From contig JANQNB010000020.1 in assembly GCA_028279755.1 (NCBI GenBank), positions 62,001 to 126,000 on the forward strand: a DNA stretch of 64,000 bases, in the 5' to 3' direction. Of the stretch, positions 35,148 through 44,140 are shown piece by piece. This DNA comes from Candidatus Nanoarchaeia archaeon (GTDB taxonomy: Archaea; Nanobdellota; Nanobdellia; Woesearchaeales; UBA525). The position numbers were made by a program, and so were the translations under genes. Position 1 is the first letter of the stretch, and the number at the start of each line of letters is the position of its first letter. Under the pieces are notes generated by a model. It saw only the letters and a program-made list of their open reading frames with translations, had not been told where the DNA came from and did no database searches.

Positions 35148-37703
35148 ATGAGAATGAAAGAAAAGATACGGATGATGCCCTTGTTCCTCCTAGTCCTGAT
35201 GCTCTCACCTTCCACCCTTGCCTTGTCTGACATCGACACGACCGGCACTGCAGACGGCAATGACTTCACTGAAGGCGGCAGCCAGACCCTCACAAATAGC
35301 ATCTCTGGGAATGCCGCAACAGCTGACAGCGCCACTTTCAGTCTTGGTCTCACCTGCACGAATTGCATTGGTGGCCCGGAAGTTGATGAGTCAAGCCTGT
35401 CAGGGCTTGCGAGCTCCTTGACAGCAGGCGATCTCAGCTGCACTGACTGCCTGAACGAGACAGAGATCCAGGATGTCTTCCTCTTGAACACCGGCGATGT
35501 CGGGACAGGCACGTACAGTTTCGAAGGCGGCGTGTTCCACATCGATGCGACGAGGAATCTCGTCGGTTTCAACACTGCCAATCCTGACCAGCCATTGCAT
35601 GTGGAAGGCCAGTTCTACATCAACCACGCGACTGTGCCCGTGTATCTGAACGGCAGCGGCTTCTCTGACAATTCGAACCTGTGGCGTCTCGTGACTCAGG
35701 ATGGCTTCTTCAGGATCGACAGGAACACCAACACAGACCCGGATTTCTCGACATACCAGTCTGTCTTCAAGATATTCAATGACGGCACCATCTGGCTTGG
35801 CGGCACTGGCGCCGATATTGTGCTCGGCACGAGCGAATACCAAAACCCAACGATGGTGATCCAACCAGATGCAGGCAATGTCGGAATCGGCACCCAAGAT
35901 CCCAACAATCTGCTTCATCTCTATGATGAGGATAATGATAATGCCATCGAACTTGAATCATCCACTGACTGGGTCTTCGGTCTTGACAAGAGCGACGGCG
36001 GCCGGTTCAAAGCGACGCAAGGCCTCACCTTCGGCACGAACGATTTCTTCACAGTCTGGGGCAGCAACCTCGGCATCGGCACGACGAGCCCGGAAGAGCG
36101 GCTCCACGTCCATACCTCGTTGAAAGAAACGCCCGCTGACCTGGTTGAGGTTGGCGTGCTCTTGGACGGTGACATGAACCTTTCTGCTGACTTTGATGTC
36201 TATGTCGTTGGCAAGTATGCGTATCTGCCCTCGTTCGGTGATGATGGCCTGACAATCATTGATATCAGCGATCGAACAAATCCCCGGCAAGTCGGTTTTG
36301 TCAGTGACTCTGAGAGCGGCGGGACTGCGACGACACTCGATGGAGCGTTCGGAGTCAAAGTCGTGGGCAACTACGCGTATGTCACTGCCTTGCTCGATAA
36401 TGGACTGTCGATCATTGATATCTCTAACCCGTCAGCTCCTGTGGAAGTCGGCTATCTGAACGACTCGGTAACCTTGGCGGGAATCTACGGTTTGGACGTC
36501 TCTGGAGGATATGCCTATCTCTGTGCAGGTGGCACTGAAGGGCTGGTAATCCTGGATGTCTCCGACCCAACCGACCCATTCATCACGGGTTTTGTCAATG
36601 ACTCTGAGGCTGGCGGTACCGCGAGCATGCTCGAGTCTCCTTGGGACGTAGAAGTCCGTGGCAAGTACGCGTATGTGACTGCATGGGATGATAATGCCTT
36701 GTCGATCATTGATGTGTCTGATCCGACGAATCCTGTTGAGATAGGCGCGATCAACGATTCGTTCACTGGCGGGACAGCGACTGCCATTCGGAATCCGTCA
36801 GGAGTGGCTGTTGCCGGAAGATATGCGTATGTCACCTCAGACGCTGACAATGCCGTTGCTGTCATTGATGTCTCAGATCCTGCCAACCCCGTAGAGGTGG
36901 CTAATATCTCTGACACTGAGTCAGGCGGCACTGCGACAGTATTGGATGGCCCGACCGGCCTTTTCTTGGCTGGCGACTTTTTGTATGTTGCTGCGTACGA
37001 CGATTCAGGGCTCTCAGTCATTGACATCTCAGACCCGACAGCGCCTGTTGAAGTCGCCACGATCGTCGATGGCGGTGAGGCGACGTCTATTGAGGGGATA
37101 TACTCCCCTTTTGTGAGCGGGAGATATGCCTATGTACCCGCTGCTATTGATGAGGATTTCACGATCATCGATCTCCAGGGGTATAAAGGCCATGCCGCTA
37201 CAATTGGCAATCTCGACGCTGGCACGCTCCATGTCACGAACGAGCTTGATGTCGGCAACAATCTCTTTGTGCATGACAGCGTGAGCGTCGGCCCGCAAGG
37301 CGCGTTCAGCCAGGGCGAAGTTCATGTCTCCGGGAACACTAGGATCCAGACGCCGACGATGTATCTCACCATCTCGACCTTGAACGGAACGCATGACTGC
37401 GACGACGACCCAGACAATTGCTGCTATCCTGGCTATCATATGTGCACTGCGATGGAATTCCTCTATGGTGGCCGCCAGATCGAGGATCTCGGCGCATATG
37501 ACCGGGACGGAACCCCGGTGGCCACGTATGGCGATGTCGATCCAGGGGATGACAGCTCTGCCACTGACTGCACGGGTTGGACTTCTGATTCATCGAGCCA
37601 GGAAAAATACCAGTGCCAGTACTCGACCGCGCTGGCCTTCAGCTGCACGATCACGCTCAATGACTGCCATAACACAGATCCAATATGGTGTTGTAGTGAT
37701 TAG
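35148..37703 (+). CDS. Secreted LVIVD-propeller protein with Cys-rich C-terminal domain (paralog 2)
   Basis: 851 residues with a signal peptide (MMPLFLLVLMLSPSTLA). Same plan as paralog 1: the opening module with TADGNDFTEGGSQTLTNSIS and the LTCTNC/LSCTDC pairs (about 25-125), a fibre-like motif VGIGTQDPNNLLHL (about 245), and a long propeller region of near-regular repeats (about 330-680, ex. LSIIDVSDPTNPVEIGAI) with an inserted SGGTAT loop in each blade. The Cys-rich end (about 740-851) finishes with IWCCSD. Three bases separate it from the preceding stop and one base from the next start. The regular blade length suggests growth by duplication of repeats. Confidence 0.85.
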   Translation: MRMKEKIRMMPLFLLVLMLSPSTLALSDIDTTGTADGNDFTEGGSQTLTNSISGNAATADSATFSLGLTCTNCIGGPEVDESSLSGLASSLTAGDLSCTDCLNETEIQDVFLLNTGDVGTGTYSFEGGVFHIDATRNLVGFNTANPDQPLHVEGQFYINHATVPVYLNGSGFSDNSNLWRLVTQDGFFRIDRNTNTDPDFSTYQSVFKIFNDGTIWLGGTGADIVLGTSEYQNPTMVIQPDAGNVGIGTQDPNNLLHLYDEDNDNAIELESSTDWVFGLDKSDGGRFKATQGLTFGTNDFFTVWGSNLGIGTTSPEERLHVHTSLKETPADLVEVGVLLDGDMNLSADFDVYVVGKYAYLPSFGDDGLTIIDISDRTNPRQVGFVSDSESGGTATTLDGAFGVKVVGNYAYVTALLDNGLSIIDISNPSAPVEVGYLNDSVTLAGIYGLDVSGGYAYLCAGGTEGLVILDVSDPTDPFITGFVNDSEAGGTASMLESPWDVEVRGKYAYVTAWDDNALSIIDVSDPTNPVEIGAINDSFTGGTATAIRNPSGVAVAGRYAYVTSDADNAVAVIDVSDPANPVEVANISDTESGGTATVLDGPTGLFLAGDFLYVAAYDDSGLSVIDISDPTAPVEVATIVDGGEATSIEGIYSPFVSGRYAYVPAAIDEDFTIIDLQGYKGHAATIGNLDAGTLHVTNELDVGNNLFVHDSVSVGPQGAFSQGEVHVSGNTRIQTPTMYLTISTLNGTHDCDDDPDNCCYPGYHMCTAMEFLYGGRQIEDLGAYDRDGTPVATYGDVDPGDDSSATDCTGWTSDSSSQEKYQCQYSTALAFSCTITLNDCHNTDPIWCCSD

Positions 37704-37704
37704 A

Positions 37705-38184
37705 ATGAAACGAACCATGAAAACAATGACTGCACTCTTGCTGCTTGCTACCCTCCTGCTGGCAGGGTGCGCGCAATATGATTTTCAGATCGACGATCAG
37801 GCCTTCGCACAGGAACAGATGGCGCATGCCGCGACGCTCGGAACGATTTATCTGAACGACAAGAGCCAGCAGGGTGACCACAACTGCGATGATACACCAG
37901 AGAACTGCTGCGTCGCAGGCTATCATTTCTGCGATGTCAACGAGGTGCGTGCCGGTGGTCGACGCATGGAGTACAGCGGGACTGAACGGGAAACCACCCC
38001 GTACAACACGAACGGCGATGTGCAGTCGCATCAGAATAGCGCATCGTATGACTGCAGCAAGTGGAGCACAACCACGAGTTCACGCGCCTGGCGAACTGGT
38101 TGCCTGTACACCACTACTATCACCTGCGATTCCAACAACGGCTTGTGCACCGGAAATCTGCGACAATGGTGCTGTTCACGATGA
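37705..38184 (+). CDS. Lipoprotein carrying only the Cys-rich domain
   Basis: 159 residues from ATG 37705, one base after the upstream stop; the ORF track start (37393) lies inside the previous gene. A lipoprotein signal (MTALLLLATLLLAGC) is followed by a 30-residue linker and then the whole Cys-rich domain seen at the ends of the larger proteins (DHNCDDTPENCCVAGYHFCD ... QWCCSR). Thus the domain can exist on its own and be fixed to the membrane. Its Cys are spaced as in the larger proteins (pairs CC near start and end), which suggests disulfides. A membrane receptor or anchor for the larger paralogs is a reasonable guess. Its stop overlaps the next start (ATGA). Confidence 0.82.
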   Translation: MKRTMKTMTALLLLATLLLAGCAQYDFQIDDQAFAQEQMAHAATLGTIYLNDKSQQGDHNCDDTPENCCVAGYHFCDVNEVRAGGRRMEYSGTERETTPYNTNGDVQSHQNSASYDCSKWSTTTSSRAWRTGCLYTTTITCDSNNGLCTGNLRQWCCSR

Positions 38185-39029
38185 GATTGCTCTTCGTTGT
38201 GTTGTGCAGCTCACTGCTCATATCGGCATGCGCTGGCAATGAGCAATGTGAACGGCTCGCGTACGACAATAAGCACGGGTTGAATGTCGTCTTCTTCCCT
38301 GACGGCTATGGAGAGCAAGAAGCAGACGAGCTTGCACACTACGCAATGGAGAGCATCCTCGCGAAAGAACCGTTCACCTCCAAGCCGTTCATCAATTTCT
38401 ATCGTGTCAAGAACGACGACCCAAGCATCTGCGTCGAAGGCGTCGCCGGCGATGTCATCGGCGGGTTCTCGCACGATCCCCTCGCACCGCTCGACTGCGA
38501 CATCGCGCGTGTCAAGGAACTCGTGAACCAATGCAATATCCCGAAAGGCAAGATCATCGTGTTGACAAACGAAACCGTGGCTGCCCAGACCTCGCTGGGC
38601 TTTCACGAAAGCGGGGTCATGTTCCTGGACATGAAGAACCAGCCGCCAGAGATCATCCAGCACGAGTTCGGGCATTTCTTCGGCCTGGTCGATGAGAAAG
38701 TCAAGCTGTACAGTTTCGCGCTCGGTCCAGGATGGGAGCCAGCGCCCAACTGCGTCACAAGCCTGGACAAAGCAGAGTTGCAGTGGCGTTGGTTGTACCC
38801 TGCAGAGCACGAGTTCGAGCGAGGCTGTGCCGGCAATCCTGACTGGTACAAGCCTGAATACCCGGTCTTGATGAGCGAGTTCCCGGATCCGAGCTGGAAC
38901 TACGGCGTGTTCAACGAATGGTATCTCGGCCAGGTGCTCGACTGCTGCTATGCCCGCACGCCCCCGTTATGTCATGCATTCTTCTCAGCATATCCTGCAT
39001 GGACTGACTGCAGAGCCGAAAGTCATTAA
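38181..39029 (+). CDS. M64-like zinc metalloprotease lipoprotein
   Basis: 282 residues from ATG 38181, overlapping the preceding stop as ATGA; the earlier ORF start at 38061 is rejected. A lipobox-like signal (LCSSLLISAC) would anchor it outside. The region LNVVFFPDGYGEQEADELAH near the N-terminus is typical of the peptidase M64 family. The zinc site is QHEFGHFFGLVDE (about 195-207), with two His and the catalytic Glu, followed later by a possible third ligand near YPVLMSEF. Several Cys in the C-terminal third may form disulfides. Known of the family: extracellular metalloproteases. As last gene of the operon it may process or turn over the fibre and propeller proteins; that is inferred. Confidence 0.83.
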   Translation: MRLLFVVLCSSLLISACAGNEQCERLAYDNKHGLNVVFFPDGYGEQEADELAHYAMESILAKEPFTSKPFINFYRVKNDDPSICVEGVAGDVIGGFSHDPLAPLDCDIARVKELVNQCNIPKGKIIVLTNETVAAQTSLGFHESGVMFLDMKNQPPEIIQHEFGHFFGLVDEKVKLYSFALGPGWEPAPNCVTSLDKAELQWRWLYPAEHEFERGCAGNPDWYKPEYPVLMSEFPDPSWNYGVFNEWYLGQVLDCCYARTPPLCHAFFSAYPAWTDCRAESH

Positions 39030-39033
39030 TACC
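39024..39033 (+). promoter_or_regulatory. Weak TATA-like site for the 39054 gene
   Basis: CATTAATACC lies 21-30 bases before the ATG at 39054 and overlaps the stop of the protease gene. It would give a leaderless transcript; the match is weak. Confidence 0.3.
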
Positions 39034-39053
39034 AAGCAGCCAATCCTGGACTG

Positions 39054-41393
39054 ATGGGGGACGTCCGTTCACTCTCACGCCTTGCACTGTATATTGTCAT
39101 CCTGCTTTCCGGCTGTGCAGCCCTGATCTACGAGCTTATCTGGGCACGCAGCCTCCACCTGGTCTTTGGCGTGAGCAGCCTGGCAGTCGCGACTGTCGTC
39201 GCGGTCTTCATGCTTGGCATCGCAATAGGTAGCTGGCTGTTCGGCATGTACGCAGAGAAGAGCAAGGACGTGCTCACCGCGTACGCGTATCTTGAGCTGG
39301 CCATCGCCCTCACCTCGACCTTCACTTTCCTCCTCCTCACCCGGTTCGAGCTCGTCGAATCGCTGTATTATTCTCTCTACAACAACACCTCGTTCTTCCT
39401 GCTCTCGCTCGGTCGCCTGGTCATCGCGTCCATCATCCTCTTACCGCCTACGATCTGCATCGGCGGCACCATCCCGCTCGTGACAAAATATCTCGTGCGC
39501 AAGGACCAGGCGCTCGGCGCTGACTTCAGTAAGATCTATTACATGAACACGCTCGGCGCGCTCATCGGCGTCCTCGCTACAGGATTTCTCCTGGTACGCT
39601 ATCTCGGGCTCACGAAAAGCTTCTACCTCGCTGTGCTGCTCAACCTCCTCGTCGTGCTCTGCATCTTCCTCTTCTCCCGCAAGGAGAAAGCGAGCAGAGA
39701 CACCCGCACGCACAAGGCCGCTTCCGGCATGCGCTCCATGCTGCCAATCCTCTTCATGACAGGATTCATCGCGCTTGCCTTTGAGGTCGTGCTCATCAGG
39801 CTGTACAGCATCTACAGCCAAGCCACCACCTACTCATTCACGATCATCCTCGCCGGCTTTCTCGCCGGCATCGCGCTCGGCAGCTACCTGATCAGCGAAT
39901 TCGTCGACACCTTCAAGCGTCCGCTCGCGCACTTCCTCACCTATCTCACGCTTGCAGCGCTTGTCGGCTCGCTCCTGCCAACGATCATGACGCGGATCGT
40001 CGGCCGCTCCCTTGTCGGCGAACTCGTCGCCGGCTACCTCGCTGCGCTCGCCTTCGCAACCCTGCTCGGCCTGCTCTTCCCGCTCGGCGTTCGCCTCTAC
40101 GCCGGATCGACGAAACACATCGGCATCAAGACCGGCAAGGTCTACTTCATGAACACGCTCGGCGCAGTCCTCGGCAGCCTCGCAGCAGGCTTTTTCTTCA
40201 TCCCCTTCCTCGGCATGCGCAACACAGTCGGCGTCCTTGCCCTGCTCAGCTTCCTGATCAGCGGCGCCTTGCTCCTGCAGCATCCCAGCAAGAAGCTCGT
40301 CATCCCTTATCTTGGCGTCGTGCTTGTCACTGGCCTGATCCTCAGTGTGAGCCCTGCGCACTATTACCACAGCGAAGACGCGAGCGACGAATTGATATTC
40401 TATGCCGAAGGATTGAGCGGCACTGTCTCGGTCGTGGCATACGCTGACCGGGGCGAGACGTATCGCGAACTCGCGGTCGACAGCGACGCAGTAGCAGGCA
40501 ATAATCCCACGATGACGATCGATTCGAAGCTCCTCGCGCACCTGCCGGTGCTGCTCCATCCCGATCCGCAACGCGCCGCTACTGTTGGCTATGGCAGCGG
40601 CGGCACAAGCTACAGCATGCTGCTCCACGACGTGGACGTCTATGGCCTGGAGATCGAGCACGAGGTCATTGCGGCAAGCGAGTACTTCCCAGGCCTCAGC
40701 AAGGGCGTGCTCGAGCACGAGCGCTTCCATCTCGTGGTGGACGACGCGCGCAACTATCTGCACGCGACAGAAACAGCGTTCGACGTCATCGTCACTGACG
40801 TGACCAACCTGAAATACAAGAGCAACCCCTCGCTCTACACTGTCGATTACTTCGAGATCATGCAGGAACGACTCACTGAAGACGGCATCGCCGCTGCCTG
40901 GGTGCCGCTCGGCGGCCTGAGCTACAACGACCTGCGCATCCTCATCGCGAGCTTCCATGAAGTCTACGAGCACACGACTGTATGGTTCTACAGCGAAGGC
41001 TTCACCCACTTCGTGATCTTTATCGGCACGCCCGAACGGCTTATCGTCGACATCGACGACATCGAGGAGCGGATGCCGCCATTGCAGGAAGATCTCGACA
41101 CTCTCTCCATTGGAGAGGCTGGAGAGCTCGCGTCGATGCTGCTGCTCGGCGAAGAGGATGTAGCGCGCATCTCCGAAGGAGTGCCTCTGCACACGGATGA
41201 GCACCCAGTGCTGGAATACTCTGACATCTCGCAGTATCGTATGGTCGCGCCGTTGACCAATCTCAAGCTTTTGCTCGCGCAGCAGGACGAGGATCTCAGC
41301 CTCTACTACCTGGCTGAGCATCAGGAGGAGATGGGAGAACGCCTGGAACACATCCTCGGCCTGCACACAGGTGCCATCCGCGGCTTCACCTAA
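39054..41393 (+). CDS. Polytopic membrane protein fused to a spermidine-synthase-like domain
   Basis: 779 residues. Residues 1-430 hold about twelve membrane helices, in two similar halves: LIYELIWARSLHLVFGVSS and LAFEVVLIRLYSIYSQATT start the two repeats, and YYMNTLGALIGVLATGF and YFMNTLGAVLGSLAAGF end them. Residues 440-700 form a cytosolic Rossmann-type domain of the spermidine synthase kind: TVGYGSGGTSYSML, YGLEIEHEVI, DDARNYL and DVIVTDVTN. Known: such fusions occur widely in bacteria and archaea, and most have not been shown to make spermidine; the glycine-rich SAM-type loop is kept. The end (about 700-779) is acidic. Possible roles are aminopropyl transfer coupled to transport, or another SAM-dependent reaction at the membrane. 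It is monocistronic by the promoter sites on both sides. Confidence 0.87.
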   Translation: MGDVRSLSRLALYIVILLSGCAALIYELIWARSLHLVFGVSSLAVATVVAVFMLGIAIGSWLFGMYAEKSKDVLTAYAYLELAIALTSTFTFLLLTRFELVESLYYSLYNNTSFFLLSLGRLVIASIILLPPTICIGGTIPLVTKYLVRKDQALGADFSKIYYMNTLGALIGVLATGFLLVRYLGLTKSFYLAVLLNLLVVLCIFLFSRKEKASRDTRTHKAASGMRSMLPILFMTGFIALAFEVVLIRLYSIYSQATTYSFTIILAGFLAGIALGSYLISEFVDTFKRPLAHFLTYLTLAALVGSLLPTIMTRIVGRSLVGELVAGYLAALAFATLLGLLFPLGVRLYAGSTKHIGIKTGKVYFMNTLGAVLGSLAAGFFFIPFLGMRNTVGVLALLSFLISGALLLQHPSKKLVIPYLGVVLVTGLILSVSPAHYYHSEDASDELIFYAEGLSGTVSVVAYADRGETYRELAVDSDAVAGNNPTMTIDSKLLAHLPVLLHPDPQRAATVGYGSGGTSYSMLLHDVDVYGLEIEHEVIAASEYFPGLSKGVLEHERFHLVVDDARNYLHATETAFDVIVTDVTNLKYKSNPSLYTVDYFEIMQERLTEDGIAAAWVPLGGLSYNDLRILIASFHEVYEHTTVWFYSEGFTHFVIFIGTPERLIVDIDDIEERMPPLQEDLDTLSIGEAGELASMLLLGEEDVARISEGVPLHTDEHPVLEYSDISQYRMVAPLTNLKLLLAQQDEDLSLYYLAEHQEEMGERLEHILGLHTGAIRGFT

Positions 41394-41395
41394 AG

Positions 41396-41404
41396 CTTTA
41401 TAAG
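41396..41404 (+). promoter_or_regulatory. TATA box for the 41425 gene
   Basis: CTTTATAAG lies 21-29 bases before the ATG at 41425, fitting a leaderless transcript. Confidence 0.65.
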
Positions 41405-41424
41405 CGCCAAGCCCGGATTCTGGA

Positions 41425-42672
41425 ATGGTGGTATTGGTGGCAGGTGGTCGCGTCGACAGGTTTGTAGCGCTGGGACTCCTCGCATCCCTCTTCTGCATCG
41501 GGCTTGTCCAGGCTGTCGACCTCAACTGCACGTTCAAGGCCTCGTGCTCAGGCTCTGAAGTCGGCCTGCTCCGCGCTGAGAATGACAGCGGGGGCTATAA
41601 CAACGCGCACATCGAGCTGATGAACGACTCTGGCACGAATTACAGCTACACTCTCTGCTGCGATACCGATGTCAACCACACGCTCAACAACAGCTGCAGC
41701 CATGAGAACCGGACGATCGTCATCCGCATCAATGGCACCAACGACACGCATGCGCAGGAGCCTGGCATCGATACCTATGTCGAGAGCGTCTGCATGGCCC
41801 TGAGCCCCGGCAACCTCACATGCGAGTATGTGAACACGACCTGCAGCGCAGGCTATAGCCCGTTCTTCAGCATGGCATCCTCTGAGAGCAACGGCGGCCT
41901 GGAGAACCAGTCGAACGCGCACCTCGGGAACTATACATGGTACACACTCAGCGTGTGCTGCCAGGGCGGGAACGCGCGGCCGAGCGTGCCGATCCTCCAA
42001 TACCCGCTCGACGGGAATGACAGCGTATTCGAACGCAACATCACCTTCGACTGGCAGGACTCTACGGATCCGGACGGGGACGAGATCAATTACACCTTCA
42101 ACCTGAGCCAGGCCACGTGCCCTGACGACGTCTACCAGAACGTGACCCCAAGCACGTACACCAGCGGCGAGCTTTGCGTCGACCAGGTCTTCTGGTGGAA
42201 AGTCAAGGCCTGCGATCCCTACGGGTGCAGCGCGTGGAGCGACTTGTGGAACTTCACCATCGCGAGCGTCATCGGCGTCACGTTCGACGTGAACAACACC
42301 GACTTCGGCTCTATGGCGAGGAACACGACCGATAACACGACCGATAACACGCCGCCGCCGTTTGAGGTGAACAACACAGGGAATGTGAAAGTGAATGTCA
42401 CGTTCAAGGCAGACGATCCTCTCTATGACTCGGAATACCTGGACAACAGCAGCTTCCAATACAAGGCGCGCGAATATGAGACCAACGCGTACGCGAGCGG
42501 GCAAGAGACGTGGACAAACGTGTCTGACACCCTGACTGCCCTGTTCACCAACCTGCATTACACCGCAAGCCACGACGCAGCCTATGTCGATATCCTCGTC
42601 GACCTGCCTTACAATGAAACAGCCGGTTATAAGAGCAGCATCGTGAATATCACAGCAAGCTACAATGGTTAA
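41425..42672 (+). CDS. Secreted Cys- and sequon-rich surface protein
   Basis: 415 residues. A signal peptide (FVALGLLASLFCIGLVQA) is preceded by about ten residues, consistent with the leaderless start fixed by the TATA box. The first half has many Cys in a CC-rich pattern (YTLCCDTDVNH, LSVCCQGGN) and many N-X-S/T sites. A fibronectin-like domain follows near 190-275 (VPILQYPLDGNDS ... WDSTDPDGDEINYTF type). The last 130 residues are a beta-rich domain with an acidic-polar stretch TTDNTTDNTPPP. No membrane anchor is seen at the end, so the protein is probably released or held by the next gene's product, whose start overlaps the last eight bases. Confidence 0.82.
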   Translation: MVVLVAGGRVDRFVALGLLASLFCIGLVQAVDLNCTFKASCSGSEVGLLRAENDSGGYNNAHIELMNDSGTNYSYTLCCDTDVNHTLNNSCSHENRTIVIRINGTNDTHAQEPGIDTYVESVCMALSPGNLTCEYVNTTCSAGYSPFFSMASSESNGGLENQSNAHLGNYTWYTLSVCCQGGNARPSVPILQYPLDGNDSVFERNITFDWQDSTDPDGDEINYTFNLSQATCPDDVYQNVTPSTYTSGELCVDQVFWWKVKACDPYGCSAWSDLWNFTIASVIGVTFDVNNTDFGSMARNTTDNTTDNTPPPFEVNNTGNVKVNVTFKADDPLYDSEYLDNSSFQYKAREYETNAYASGQETWTNVSDTLTALFTNLHYTASHDAAYVDILVDLPYNETAGYKSSIVNITASYNG

Positions 42673-43807
42673 AATGAGAAAATGCCTCTTCGCAACACTG
42701 GCGATCATCCTCTTGATCATCCCGACAGTGAGTGCGCTCCAGGTCAGCCCTGCAGTGAAATCTTTCACACTGGAACCAAGCGCTGTGGATACGTACGAGC
42801 TCCGAATCATCAATGACCAGCGCATCGAGCTTGAGGTTTCCCTTGCGGCGCAGGGCGACTATGCAGGCCTGGTCACGATCGAGCCGAGCAGTTTCTCCCT
42901 TGCTGCGGACGAGGGCTCGCGACGCGCGACAGTAACGGTCACTCACCCGCCTGAGAACGAGCTCACGCCTGGCAGGAACACGATACCGCTCCGCGTGAGC
43001 GGCACGAATCGTGGCGGCCAGTTCGGCGGCGCAGTCTCGCTGATCCATAACCTTCACGTGTATCGCGCGTACGACGGCGTGTTCTTTGAAGGCGTCCTCT
43101 CAGCAGAGGACGCGACCAGTCCTGACGACCCTGTCGCGTTTGTCCTGAGCCTTGTCAACCGCGGCGAGCAGACAGGACGCGCCGAAGGCCATGTCGTGGT
43201 GGCAGGTACTGTGCCCCTCACTGCGGAATTCTCTGCAGTCGAGATCGGTCCTGGACAGGAAGGCAAGATGACAGCGGAATTAGGCGGGCTTGCCAGGGGT
43301 GCCTATGACGCGACTGCGCTGCTGACATACCAGGACCGTGGCGAAACAGTCACGAATGAATACGCGACCACTGTCACGGTTGGCGCGCCTGCTGTTACCA
43401 TGCGGCAACCGATAGCCGAGCTTATCGCCGGCGAGATCGCACAGGTCGACGTGCCGGTAACCGTGCACTGGAACAGGGAGCTGGACGTGAATCTCCGTCT
43501 GGAACTCCACGACGGCGAAACACTGCTTGCGCAAGCGACAAGCGCAACTGTCACGCTTGCTCCGAACGCAGAAGGAGAGCTGCGCGCTTTCCTCGAAGTA
43601 CCGGAACTCGCGGCTGGCGACTACCGTCTCAGCGCGACAGTGCAGAGCGAGCAGGAACTCGAGACCGCAACCTGGCTGGTTCCTGTGGCGGCGCCAGCAG
43701 CGCCCTTGCCTGTCGCGGTCGCGCAAGCATTCCCGCTTTGGCTTGTCCTTGCACTCATTGTCCTTGCGATCTTCGCCTTCCTGTTGTGGAGGCAAAAAGA
43801 TCGCTAA
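42665..43807 (+). CDS. Membrane-anchored beta-sandwich surface protein (paralog of the 7479 gene)
   Basis: 380 residues. Signal peptide LFATLAIILLIIPTVSA, then LQVSPAVKSFTLEPSAVDTY, which matches the opening of the protein at 7479. Two or three beta-sandwich-like domains follow (ex. PGRNTIPLRVSGTN), then a membrane helix near 357-377 (LWLVLALIVLAIFAFLL) and a short basic tail (WRQKDR). Start may also be ATG 42674. It overlaps the stop of the preceding surface gene by eight bases, repeating the arrangement at 7.4 kb: a large anchorless surface protein followed by an anchored one of this family. A pairing of the two as protein and anchor is inferred from this repeated context. Confidence 0.84.
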   Translation: MVKMRKCLFATLAIILLIIPTVSALQVSPAVKSFTLEPSAVDTYELRIINDQRIELEVSLAAQGDYAGLVTIEPSSFSLAADEGSRRATVTVTHPPENELTPGRNTIPLRVSGTNRGGQFGGAVSLIHNLHVYRAYDGVFFEGVLSAEDATSPDDPVAFVLSLVNRGEQTGRAEGHVVVAGTVPLTAEFSAVEIGPGQEGKMTAELGGLARGAYDATALLTYQDRGETVTNEYATTVTVGAPAVTMRQPIAELIAGEIAQVDVPVTVHWNRELDVNLRLELHDGETLLAQATSATVTLAPNAEGELRAFLEVPELAAGDYRLSATVQSEQELETATWLVPVAAPAAPLPVAVAQAFPLWLVLALIVLAIFAFLLWRQKDR

Positions 43808-43863
43808 TATGTTTTGAGCATTTCTTACTTTCTCAGTAACTATTTCGAAATGAAAAAGAGTAA

Positions 43864-43873
43864 ACTTTATATA
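43864..43873 (+). promoter_or_regulatory. TATA box for the 43899 gene
   Basis: ACTTTATATA lies 26-35 bases before the ATG at 43899, fitting a leaderless transcript. Confidence 0.65.
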
Positions 43874-43898
43874 CCTCTGAGCCAGGATTTACAATATC

Positions 43899-44132
43899 AT
43901 GGAAAGCGATATCTCGAGGAATACGATCTTTGTCCTGGTCATCCTCACGCTTCTCGTTTCAGTGCTCGGCACCTGGACAGTGCTCACCCATGTCGAAGAA
44001 GGATTCGCAGCCCCACCGATAGCCCAGCGGACTGATCGTGGCAGCGGCGAAGTCCAATTCGCAATTGTTGCGCCTAAGGAAGGAGCAGTCAGCGAACCAG
44101 CAACAGGGCGAGTCGTGTTTGAAATACAATAG
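43899..44132 (+). CDS. Small N-anchored surface protein, 77 residues
   Basis: 77 residues from the leaderless ATG. A membrane helix near 10-30 (FVLVILTLLVSVLGTWTVL) is preceded by a short polar head (MESDISRN), so the remaining 45 residues are outside. The N-terminal pattern (ISRN...hydrophobic...LG) resembles those of the two following proteins (ISNRALAIF, MSNKSLALI), so the three may use the same export and anchoring route. The outer part ends in a beta-strand-like EPATGRVVFEIQ and might be an incomplete or minimal version of the domain in its neighbours. No known family. Confidence 0.7.
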   Translation: MESDISRNTIFVLVILTLLVSVLGTWTVLTHVEEGFAAPPIAQRTDRGSGEVQFAIVAPKEGAVSEPATGRVVFEIQ

Positions 44133-44140
44133 GGGAGACT

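Noticed and set aside
30660-37180. Tandem DNA repeats resembling a CRISPR array
   Set aside because: The periodicity comes from protein-level propeller blades; there are no identical short repeats with unique spacers.
39834-41537. 567-residue minus-strand ORF
   Set aside because: It lies wholly antisense to the well-supported membrane/spermidine-synthase-like gene; long antisense frames are expected in GC-rich coding DNA and the translation has no recognisable domains.
41548-42825. 425-residue minus-strand ORF
   Set aside because: Antisense to two signal-peptide-bearing surface genes; no domain or promoter of its own.
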